From: Galdieria sulphuraria
Lineage: Eukaryota > Rhodophyta > Bangiophyceae > Galdieriales > Galdieriaceae
Assembly (NCBI RefSeq): GCF_000341285.1
Contig: NW_005178459.1
Coordinates: 1-64,000 of the forward strand
DNA length: 64,000 nucleotides
Reading direction: 5' to 3'
The notes under the pieces were generated by a model. The model saw only the letters and a program-made list of their open reading frames with translations, was not told the origin of the DNA and made no database searches. A program made the translations under genes and the position numbers. Position 1 is the stretch's first letter. Every line of letters begins with the position of its first letter. Below, in pieces: positions 55,758 to 64,000 of this stretch.

Positions 55758-57494
55758 CTACTTCAAACTCGTTATTTCCAAATCAATTTCATTGACAATA
55801 ACATCAACATCGGAATACGAAGATTGATTTTCATCTTGAAAGACAGATTCTTGGTTATCGTTTTGGTCAACATCATCATCCACTTCTTCTTGTCTATCGA
55901 CTCGATGATGCTCAACTACTGGAAAAGAGGAAATCTCAACATTGTCCATTCTTTGTAAAACTAAATTCTTTTCATTTGGTAAATGGATTCTGCTATTACT
56001 TTCACCCATATCTTCAACAGGCACAATATCAACTGGAGTACTTTGATGTACTATCTTCCAAAGTTTTGAATGTGTTGTTCTATTCGACTCATCTTCTGAA
56101 TGATCTCTCCTTGTTCTCTTCACTGCTCTTGGATCAATTTCTCCAACGAATATTTCCTTCTCACTAGTTGTTATCGAGATGTCATTCATAGATGAGCTTA
56201 TTGGCAAAGTTTTACGTTCACTCGGGTGCATCAAACATTTTTTGCATCTAGATAAACTATTCCTTAAGAAACAAAGAGTCGGTATTTGTTCAATTCTTTC
56301 ACAAAAGGTCAATAACCAACGATCCAACGCATTCCTTTTTTCTATGACTTGTTGATCTCGTTCCAGGCTGTAAAATATACTTTGATGATAAAGTTGAAAC
56401 GTCTTTAATGCCCATAATAAACTCCCATATTCACCATCTTGTTGATATTTCGATTCTATTCTATGATGGACTCCTTCCATCACATCGTTTGTGAAATCCA
56501 TTCTATCCACTTCCAGGTCACTTGGTTCAATTGCCTGTTTATACCAACGCACAACTTCACTTTGAATAAGAATGAAAAAAAGTAAAGTGTCTGAACTTTG
56601 ACCTTGAAACAAATTGTGCTCGAAAAGAATAGAAAGCATCTGATAACCAAGCTTCTTTCCAATCCATAACTCATAAGTATGACAAATGTCCAACCATTGC
56701 AATCCAAAAGCCACGAACCTATCTGCGATAGGAAACAAGGCATCGTCGTACAATAAAACGCAGTCTGCGAAGAAACGAAACAATACATACAACAGTGCAC
56801 AGATTCCATTTTCTAAACGCTTGTGATCGGATATACTCGATGGGTGTCGTTCTCGTAAAAAATGTAATATCTTCGAAAGGAAACAAGAGAATTCCGAAAA
56901 AAGACCACACAAGCCATCTGCTCTTAAACCAACAGGAATAGAAGCATGCTTCTGCAAACTGGTCAAGCTTTGCAACGAGAGTAACAAAGGAAGAATATCA
57001 CTTAATACAGTGGAACTCTCGGAAGCACTCTCCACTATACTAGAAAGTTTTGATAACAACCGAATATTATCTTCCATACAGTTATAAAAAGATGTACTTG
57101 ACGAAACACTACTGTGTTGTAAATATGAATATACCAGGGAATATAACAGGAACTCCGAACAGTTATTAATTAAGATACACTGTGACACCTTCTTGCTCCA
57201 GTCCGCCTTACGCTTTGCGGATATGTTGGGTTGACATAAAATTAAAAGACCTAGACATAATAGAAACTCGCTTGTTGCCTGCCTCTGTACCAGTGAATAC
57301 TCTAAGAGTCTACAATATCGATCTATGTACTGCTCCACACTGTCTTCTTTATGAGGAGGATTCTGACAAACCCACTTTCCAAAAGAAACAAACGAATGTC
57401 TCAAACAATCTGTATCAGGACTGTTCTTTACAACTTGTTCCAGAGCAGTCATGCGGGAGTCAAAGCTAACGTTACAGTTAGCTTCCGATAGCAT
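55758..57494 (-). CDS. Helical-repeat protein with acidic C-terminal tail
   Basis: A single-exon frame of 578 residues. I do not recognise it. Residues 1-400 are helical with regular Leu spacing, like an alpha-solenoid (examples: EFLLYSLVYSYLQHSSVSS, FLLCLGLLILCQPN). A basic, nuclear-signal-like patch RAVKRTRRDHSEDE lies near residue 450. The last about 80 residues are strongly acidic (EEVDDDVDQNDNQESVF). The plan resembles nuclear scaffold or ribosome-assembly proteins such as PELP1/Rix1, but no motif supports that. Its ATG at 57492-57494 overlaps, on the opposite strand, an ATG that could begin a leader exon of RPUSD1. Confidence 0.6.
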   Translation of the reverse strand: MLSEANCNVSFDSRMTALEQVVKNSPDTDCLRHSFVSFGKWVCQNPPHKEDSVEQYIDRYCRLLEYSLVQRQATSEFLLCLGLLILCQPNISAKRKADWSKKVSQCILINNCSEFLLYSLVYSYLQHSSVSSSTSFYNCMEDNIRLLSKLSSIVESASESSTVLSDILPLLLSLQSLTSLQKHASIPVGLRADGLCGLFSEFSCFLSKILHFLRERHPSSISDHKRLENGICALLYVLFRFFADCVLLYDDALFPIADRFVAFGLQWLDICHTYELWIGKKLGYQMLSILFEHNLFQGQSSDTLLFFILIQSEVVRWYKQAIEPSDLEVDRMDFTNDVMEGVHHRIESKYQQDGEYGSLLWALKTFQLYHQSIFYSLERDQQVIEKRNALDRWLLTFCERIEQIPTLCFLRNSLSRCKKCLMHPSERKTLPISSSMNDISITTSEKEIFVGEIDPRAVKRTRRDHSEDESNRTTHSKLWKIVHQSTPVDIVPVEDMGESNSRIHLPNEKNLVLQRMDNVEISSFPVVEHHRVDRQEEVDDDVDQNDNQESVFQDENQSSYSDVDVIVNEIDLEITSLK

Positions 57495-58647
57495 GGCCCC
57501 GAATCAATACTATCCCATGACAAGCAGAGGTAAGTATATCATGTGCGTCAAATCATTGTCGATTTTCGAACAAGATCTGTCTCTCTTCAATATAGCAAGC
57601 TAAATTTATAATTGCTAGAAGCAAAAGATATCCTGCAGAAACATCTTCTTCTTCGCTGTTGTCGACAAACAAGCTGTTATTATAAAGTGTTATGTTATCG
57701 TAATGAACAATTTAAAATTACCGTTCACTGTTTCTTGTAAAATTAAACAAAGAACAAATCCTAAAAGGCAACCATTCTATTAAGTACGGGTGAAACGATA
57801 TAAAGAGGATTGTGGCATGAGAAAACTTTTCAAAACGAAATAAGTTCATCACGAGAACTAGAAAGACCTTTGAGAGAATTCTCGAAACAATTATTATACA
57901 GAAGAGAAATCGATGAAGAAACACAGGTATTGCTAAAAATGAAGCTGGGCTTATTTTTTTGACCAACTTATTGTGAAATTTCAAACCATGTTCAGAAAAA
58001 ACGATTCAATGCCACCTTTAAAAAAGAGCATTTGAAGTTTCGACTCTTTTACTAAGAATCATCAGGATTTTTCAGACATATTATGCAAGTTTCGGCAATA
58101 TCGAAAATGACCCTATCAAGCCCCGAAAACATAAATGAATGCCAGTGATATAAATAAGCTTTCGCATGTTAGCCCTTATAAATGGCAGAAGGTGTATTAA
58201 ATTAACTTCAGCGACAGAACCATATCTCAATCCAAAAAACCTATGCAATTAAATTAATTTTGGCAAAAAAGTTGTATTATAGATTTGATTTTTCTAATCA
58301 ACAGTTGACGCAATATTAATCTTTGGATATTAAATTTAATTTTAATTTTTGAATTAATAACATCTATTTTAATGGAATTGCACTGTTTCAAGGAATGACA
58401 TCCACTGCTTTTTAGCGAAAAAAATTTTAAATGTCAAACCTTTTTGAAAACGGTTTGTTGTTAGAAGAGATGTCGATAGCGCTTTATTTTTATTTTTTGA
58501 AATTAGAAGACTGCACTGTTATTTAGCTGCTTTTACTTATAATTGAAGGTGTAATTGAGACATTGTTTAGCAACCTTTTTTTGTTTTCTTTGTTCCATTT
58601 TGTGACTTTTGGTTTTTAATTAAATACATTATATCAATCTCTCAGGG
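57495..58647. other. AT-rich gap, possible long intron of RPUSD1
   Basis: About 1.15 kb, clearly more AT-rich than its surroundings from about 57650 on, with poly-T and poly-A runs and no long frame. On the plus strand, ATG 57493 opens MAPNQYYPMTSR and a perfect GTAAGT donor at 57530. The acceptor CTCTCAG just before 58646 would place the RPUSD1 ATG in frame. An intron of about 1.1 kb would be far longer than any other here. I see no RNA gene in it. Confidence 0.35.
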
Positions 58648-59460
58648 ATGTTTTTATCCGACATTTGTGATCCCAAGCGTCTTCCTAGGAAGCACCAAAG
58701 TGAGCTTATAGAAGAAGAGCAGCAAGAGTCTGGTGAACCAGTGATAGGTCGTCGTCCTCCTATAGTGGATTCTATAGACTTTCTTTATATAGATGAAGAA
58801 TATTTAGCGGTCAACAAGCCTGCCGATGTCCGCATGGATGGTGACTTTGATGTCACTGTTACAAAGCTTGTCTATCGTAAACTAGAGTCGGAAAAAGGAA
58901 CTACTAGGAAACCGCGTTTTGTTCATCGTTTGGATTATGCTACTTCTGGCGTTCTTATTGCAGGTTTAATGGATCAAAGTGCTAGTTATCTAGCAAAGCT
59001 ATTTCGTGAAAGGCTAGTGGAGAAGTTTTATCTTGCTCTAGTACATGGTTGGACACCTTGCAAGAAGTTTGTTATGGAAGAAAGGATAGCGAATCATCCT
59101 GTAGATGGGTTTATGATGACGGTCAGTGCGGATCGTGGAAAGAGTGCGAAAACAGAGTGCGTTCCGTTAAGTTTTGGTATTTATGGTGACCATTACTTAG
59201 TAACCAAAGTGTTATTGAAACCTTTTACTGGGAGGAGACATCAATTGAGAGTTCATATGAAGTATCGTGGGTTTCCGATTGTTGGAGATGCGACGTATGG
59301 AGTGGATAGTGTGTATGGACCGGATGACGTTCGAACACCTCCTAGGATGATGCTTCATGCTTGGAAGTTGAAGGTGCTGCGAGGTGGAGGTGAAGAGTTG
59401 TGGATCGAAGCACCGGATCCTTTCGAAAGTTGTTTTATGGAGTTGGCCAATGTGGTGTAG
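58648..59460 (+). CDS. RPUSD1: RluA-family pseudouridine synthase RPUSD1
   Basis: RPUSD1-type enzymes make pseudouridine in RNA. The frame gives 270 residues. Signatures: DEEYLAVNKPADVRMDG, the catalytic motif FVHRLDYATSGVL with the active-site Asp, FYLALVHGW, VLLKPFTGRRHQLRVHMKYR, FPIVGDATYG and RMMLHAWKLKV. VNKPADVRMDGDF resembles the VNKHWDVRID stretch of animal RPUSD1. The ATG at 58648 follows CTCAGGG, so the true start may lie in an upstream exon (57493-57529, adding 13 residues). Length is close to animal RPUSD1 without its long tail. It ends 170 bp from the convergent PHF5A gene. Confidence 0.9.
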   Translation: MFLSDICDPKRLPRKHQSELIEEEQQESGEPVIGRRPPIVDSIDFLYIDEEYLAVNKPADVRMDGDFDVTVTKLVYRKLESEKGTTRKPRFVHRLDYATSGVLIAGLMDQSASYLAKLFRERLVEKFYLALVHGWTPCKKFVMEERIANHPVDGFMMTVSADRGKSAKTECVPLSFGIYGDHYLVTKVLLKPFTGRRHQLRVHMKYRGFPIVGDATYGVDSVYGPDDVRTPPRMMLHAWKLKVLRGGGEELWIEAPDPFESCFMELANVV

Positions 59461-59629
59461 GAGAAAAGGGCGGTGAAGTGGAGACAGGCGGTATCCTATG
59501 AGCAACGCGTCGTTCAGGAGATGGAAGGAAAAAGACATACATACACTCGGGAGAAAGGAGAATACAGCAGTTGCCATTTTTTAGATCTCAAGTTGCCATC
59601 GAGTGAGGGCCTGTGATAAGATGGGTATG

Positions 59630-60075
59630 TTAACGCTTGTTAAAACCATATTTTTTCCGTTCATAAAACAGGTCAGCCTTGGCACTTCCCAAGTTGATTA
59701 TTTTGGGGCAGCCATCTCTGTCTTTTTCCAAGATAGTACATTCCCTACAATAATAAGCATCCGATACTCCTACACCACCACAGATGACACAACGACCCTA
59801 TCCCAACCCCCCCAAAAATATAGTAGCTTCATAAAGGAAACAAATACTTACCTGAAAAGAGCCGTAGTTGCACTCGTCACATATACGAACAGGTGTACAG
59901 GGACGAACATATGAGTCACAAATAACACATTTCCCGTCACCTGTCAAGAAGGAAGATAACAACAATCAACAGGAACAAAGAGGTTAAGACAATACGTACA
60001 CTTTTCGCAAAGTCTTCCAACTGCAACTCCAGGTTGCTTTCGACACATAATCAGATCGGGATGATGTTTCGCCAT
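59630..60075 (-). CDS. PHF5A: Splicing factor PHF5A (SF3B7, Rds3)
   Basis: PHF5A is a zinc-knuckle subunit of the U2 snRNP SF3b complex that helps hold the branch point. Exons 60000-60075, 59852-59940 and 59630-59797 (introns 59 and 54 nt) give exactly 110 residues, the family's fixed length. It reads [75 protein letters not shown], and ends [14 protein letters not shown], near-identical to other eukaryotes. All zinc-binding Cys pairs are present. Very high confidence. Confidence 0.98.
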
Positions 60076-60213
60076 ATTCAAAACGGAAATCCATCGACAC
60101 AAAGGCGGTTTCAAGAATGGAGATTTTTATTGATATTCAATTGATATGAAAAAATCCTATGTTTCAAAGAATAATTTCTTGAAGAAATTGGAAAAGATCC
60201 ATGTTCTTAAAAG

Positions 60214-61657
60214 CTAATTGGACCAAATGTGTAATAATCCTTCAGCTGTTCCAGTATATATTTCATTTCGCTCGTCGTTGTAAAATATGGCAGAAACTTC
60301 ATTCAATGCATTTTTGCCAGAAGAACCATCATCACAAATAGAAGAAAGATGTTGTCCTGTTAAAATAGATACAATACGGATAACGCCCTCCTTCTGGTTA
60401 TCACCTCTTCTACCAAAGGCTAAAAGTAAGTCTTGACTACCTATAATATAAAGGCTGCTATTAGAACCATCCTGGTAAGAGTGAACATTTCCTTCAAAAG
60501 TAGACACCAAAGAACCGCTCAAGTTCCAAATATAGAATCTTCCTCTGCTCTCTGTCAATAACAATTCACTTTCATGAAGAGCTACAAAAGCTGTTGCATT
60601 GAGTGATTGTGCATTTTTCAGGGAGTTGACGTATCCAGTACGAATGTCCATAATATGCAATGTCTCATTCTCTTGTTTGATCAAAAGTTTGTCTCCAAAC
60701 TGTTCGATGAACTCAATTTTCTTATTTCTATAGAGAGGAATTTTAGACTCTTTCAAACATTTGGCATTTTCTATGTCCAATATCCTAATAGGAAGATGAC
60801 AGCCTATTCTCATATAAATGAGCATGATCATTCCTGGACTGATCTTGATTTCTTGCACTCTATCATCATGAATGATATGTTGCAGTTCATAGTTCTTCAT
60901 ATCCCACAGCTTGTAAACTGAATTTTGAGCTGAAAATGTCAATATCTTTCCATTCACTTCATCGAATTCCACAAAGCCAGGCCATCTCAAGCATTCAGAC
61001 TCGAATAATAAGTATCCTTGTTCAGGCTTGCCATGAAGAATGTATTTCAGTGGTGTACTGTAACATTTAAGAGAACTAAAACTGTCTTGCTTCATCACAG
61101 AAACTGTTATGAGCGAACCATTCTTTCGATTCAAAAACAGACTTCGAATGATCTCGTCAGGTGACCTGTTTACACAGCATATCTTTTTAGAGTTTTCTAT
61201 GATTGCGATACACACATCAGCAAGAAGTTTCAAACGCACAAGTGCCAAGAGATACCTCTAGAGTAGGCAAAACATACTCCTCCTTGGGTCAATACAAATA
61301 ATAGATCAGAGCAACTACTTATTTCAACAATCTTTGACGCTGATTGTGAAAGTATACAATTGTGTTTGGGAAATCCGTTTTCGAAGATATCTATGGAATT
61401 CTAAAAGTTTTCAATCTCCACAATCCTATTCCATCCAAATCTGCACTTACTCTCAATCGAATGTTTCTAAACTTTTCGGGTGTCGAAGTTCCTCTAAATA
61501 TATCTCTCACACCTGTATTGAGTTCACGTGTATGTAGTTTGAGTAGAAGGTTGCTTGTATGAGTTTTCTTCCTTCTTTTGACTCTTTCACCAGTTGTCGT
61601 GTGTTCAACATGTTTAGAGTCAGCCAAGGTTCTTTTTCTCAAATAAGTAGTAGCCAT
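60214..61657 (-). CDS. Plant-type WD40 protein of unknown function
   Basis: Three exons (61451-61657, 61256-61400, 60214-61196; introns 50 and 59 nt) encode 444 residues. The sequence follows a conserved plant and algal beta-propeller protein: CCVNRSPDEIIRSLFLNRKN, SLITVSVMKQDSFSSLKCYS, WPGFVEFDEVNGKILTFSAQ, KLWDMKNYELQHIIHDDRVQ, EIKISPGMIMLIYMR, RNKKIEFIEQFGDKLLIKQE and FYIWNLSGSLVSTFEGN. The first about 70 residues are basic (ATTYLRKRTLADSK, RVKRRKKTH), suggesting nuclear location. Seven blades are likely. I know this family only as an annotated transducin/WD40-like protein; no function can be given. Confidence 0.85.
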
Positions 61658-62105
61658 GAAGTGTCGATAACTGGTGACTCAATAATTTAATTTTCGTCTT
61701 TTGTGCTTTTTAGTGGATCGACACATAGACAGCAAAAAGAGGAAAAAAGGAAAAGCCAATGCAAAGCCAACTCATCTAGGAAGGGATCGTGTCTCCTTTG
61801 ATGGGAATAACGGTCCCTTGTCTCGATTCCACGTGTCGTAAGGAAATGGAATGGCCATTTTTCCTCAAATGGACGCGATTGTATTGTGGCGGGGAAGAAA
61901 TCAACGGTCCTCTATGATTCTTATGTTGAATCGACAAATAGGAAAGAAATCCATGACAAGTTGGGAATCAGAAACACTTTCCAAAATCATCCAGGAATCG
62001 CCAAAAATAGATACATTTGTGAATTGCCAAAAATAGAAATGATAGAGGCTCTCATCAACCACGACGTCATATATTTTTGTGGGTTGGAAACCTTTGCTAG
62101 TATAC
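61658..62105. promoter_or_regulatory. divergent spacer WD40 / coiled-coil gene
   Basis: About 450 bp between divergent genes. An ACGTCAT element (about 62062-62070) resembles a bZIP/CRE-like site. Short frames inside (61851-62191) look like chance. It may hold a 5' exon of the coiled-coil gene. Confidence 0.35.
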
Positions 62106-64000
62106 ATGGCACTGGAGCTAAGCGTCGAGGAAGTGAAGAACGCTGCACTTTGTGTTTTACAAGAAGCCGAACAAAGGATAAAATCTCTTGAAGCTCTGGT
62201 TGTGACGACAAAGAGCCAATTGGATGAAGCAAAGGAACAGTTGTTTCGAATGAGACAAGTTGAAGTAGAAGTTGAGCAATGGAAGAAACGTGCAACTGGT
62301 TTAGAGAAACGCGTGTTAGAGCTCTCCGAAGAAAGGGAACAATTGTCAGGACAACTGAAAGAAAAAAATGCTTTGCAGAAAAACTGCAACTTATGTTTAC
62401 CTATGAAACTAAAAATAATTGCGCCCATTTCGGTTGAAGTGTTGCCTGTTGTAAGGGAGACAGAAGAGGTATTTGTTGGAAGGAAAAAGGTTTCAACTGC
62501 AACTTTTAGCGTTGGCTATTATTGTTGTTTCTCCATTCCAAATAACGATTCGTGTATGGGAGATAACTTCAATAGTGTTCATAAAGCAACGAATGATGAG
62601 GAGTGCGGACAATGGAAACAGAAAAGATATTCATGTTCTTCCATCACAAGTGAATCTGATTCATTTGTTTGTCCAGATTCTTCCAGTGAAAATAGAATAC
62701 ATCGAAATTCAGAAGAACAACCAGATCGTCTCACAAGTGTTTCGCAGTCTCCTACTTTACAGAGATCGAATATGTATGACAATATTTCACAGACAATCGA
62801 TATTTTCTCTTTTTATTCAGTGCACTCATCTCTGATGATAGCTGTTGGCAAATTGATTCTGCAACAAGTTGAAAAGCATACCTTTTGTTGGAAAGGAATG
62901 GAAGATTTGTCCATGGAAGATTTGAACAAGTTCAACTCGGTTGTGAATCATATGATTCCTTGTTGGGATATTTCCCAGTTGGTCAGATATGAACTTTATA
63001 GTGGCAAGTGGATTCCATGTTTTAAAAATATATGGAGACAGATTGTAATGCAATTTGATGACCAACGAAAAATAATAGAAAGTGAACATTTCTTGTTCTT
63101 TGGAATGACATTGTTTTGTTGTTTCTTTAATTGGAAAATGGAAAGATCGGTTAAGACAGAAGAATCCGAAATTCACTGTTATTTAGATGAAAGTCTTCAT
63201 GAAGACCGTATCGATGACAACGTAAAGAGGAATGTGAGGTCGAAACTACCTAATGCAACACACAGCAGTTTTCAACCAAACATGGAACATTTTTTGACAA
63301 TTCGTCGAGCCATGGAGAAAATTATACATTTGCTTATTCTTACAAATGACAAAGCAGTCAAAAAATGTCATTATTGGAAGGAGCAAGCACAATATCATGA
63401 GAAAAAGGCTTCATTGTTTCAAAGTGAGTTGTCACAATGGAAGTTACGTGTTTTAGAATGAAGGATAAGCTTTTACTATGGAAAGATAGTTTCGTTGAGT
63501 TGAAAGAAGTAGTCAATCTAAAACAAATGAGAGATGACCTTTCGAAAGAGCTTGATGGATTCAAGAGCTTCATGAAGAATTTGCAAGAGATGTATCATTC
63601 TGATATGATGAGTCGTGGGTATCAAGGAAAGTCAATCAAACAACTTCTTCATGACAGGATAAAGGCATTGAGTCTAGAGATTGAAAAATTGGAGCATGAA
63701 AGAACGAAATGGACGGAAGAACGGAACAAGACTGACGCCAAAGTTCAGCAAATGCAACTTCAAACTGAGGATTGGAAAACGAAAGTGGAAAGGTTGCAAG
63801 ATTTACTGATAAGAAATGAAAACATGAGAATGCAATTGGAAAGAAAGATAGTGAATGCGGAAGAACAAGGACGTAGAGCAAAGGCAGAGTATGAAAAGTT
63901 GACGGAAACAAAAGAATTGCAAATATTTAACTCTCAAAAGACTATAAATGAGCTGCGTATACAATTGGAACGAGTCGAGCAGCATTTGGTAGAAACTCGT
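62106..64000 (+). CDS. Long coiled-coil protein, one frame break, cut by window edge
   Basis: From ATG 62106 the frame starts MALELSVEEVKNAALCVLQ, has a coiled coil to about residue 95 (LEKRVLELSEEREQLSGQ), a Ser-rich linker and a helical middle domain with SVHSSLMIAVGKLILQQVEK and SGKWIPCFKNIWRQIVMQFD. It stops at TGA 63459-63461 after KLRVLE. A second frame, overlapping by ATGA at 63458, continues the coiled coil directly (MKDKLLLWKDSFVELKEV, LHDRIKALSLEIEKLEHE) to the window edge. One base more between KLRVLE and MKDKL would make a single frame, so I treat it as one gene with a draft slip. A centrosomal or cytoskeletal coiled-coil protein is possible, but no family is recognised. Confidence 0.6.

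Overview
The window looks like nuclear DNA from a compact, intron-bearing unicellular eukaryote, most consistent with an extremophilic red alga of the Galdieria type. Genes lie on both strands roughly every 1.7 kb. Neighbouring stop codons are often only 15-40 bp apart, and divergent start codons come as close as 23 bp. Almost every intron I could reconstruct is 41-77 nt with GT..AG ends. Base composition is moderately AT-rich. Plastid-type and mitochondrial nuclear genes (ATIC with a transit-like leader, MIC10, a gamma-carbonic anhydrase, a YbaB protein) sit among ordinary eukaryotic housekeeping genes. Cyanidioschyzon is unlikely because its genes almost lack introns. Scattered N calls, a 270-N gap and three one-base frame breaks point to draft sequence. 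I saw no transposon, virus-derived element or CRISPR array.

Layout, 0-16 kb: a gene tail; epoxyqueuosine reductase QueG (-); exosome subunit RRP45 (+); a LOG-dCTP pyrophosphatase fusion (-); tRNA-Ser(CGA) (-); a GMC oxidoreductase with one frame break (+); NOP56 (-); PheRS beta (+); Aurora kinase (-) facing a small KEN-box protein (+); and a CBS-domain protein (-). 16-30 kb: a large gene-poor stretch with one small two-helix membrane ORF; gamma-tubulin (+); a CWF19-like protein (-); a small coiled-coil protein (+); histidinol dehydrogenase (+); EIPR1 (+); a C1orf43-like membrane protein (-); CCDC47 (+); DHX15/Prp43 (+); and an R3H-SUZ protein (+).

30-45 kb: a SWIM zinc-finger protein (-), NUDT22-like Nudix hydrolase (-), MIC10 (+), tRNase Z (+), a five-repeat protein of unknown function (-), aminoacylase-1 (+), YbaB/EbfC protein (-), gamma-carbonic anhydrase-like protein (-), REV7 (+) and USP7 (-, broken by the gap). 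45-64 kb: PP2A B56 (-), eIF3e (-), ATIC/purH (+), a Nup133-like nucleoporin (+), RMI1 (+), a PDRG1-like prefoldin (+), an acidic helical protein (-), RPUSD1 (+), PHF5A (-), a plant-type WD40 protein (-) and a long coiled-coil protein cut by the window edge (+).

Most genes are housekeeping: splicing (DHX15, CWF19-like, PHF5A), RNA processing and translation (RRP45, NOP56, tRNase Z, PheRS, eIF3e, QueG, RPUSD1), mitosis and genome stability (Aurora, gamma-tubulin, B56, REV7, RMI1, SWIM protein, USP7) and ER or trafficking (CCDC47, EIPR1). There is no operon-like pathway cluster. The most novel items are the LOG-dCTPase fusion, the small KEN-box and Aurora-site protein paired with Aurora, the five-repeat protein and the SWIM protein with a degenerate P-loop-like start. 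Exon boundaries were read by eye from splice motifs and frame continuity and are not transcript-verified. Gene names rest on recalled family sequences, not on a database search.
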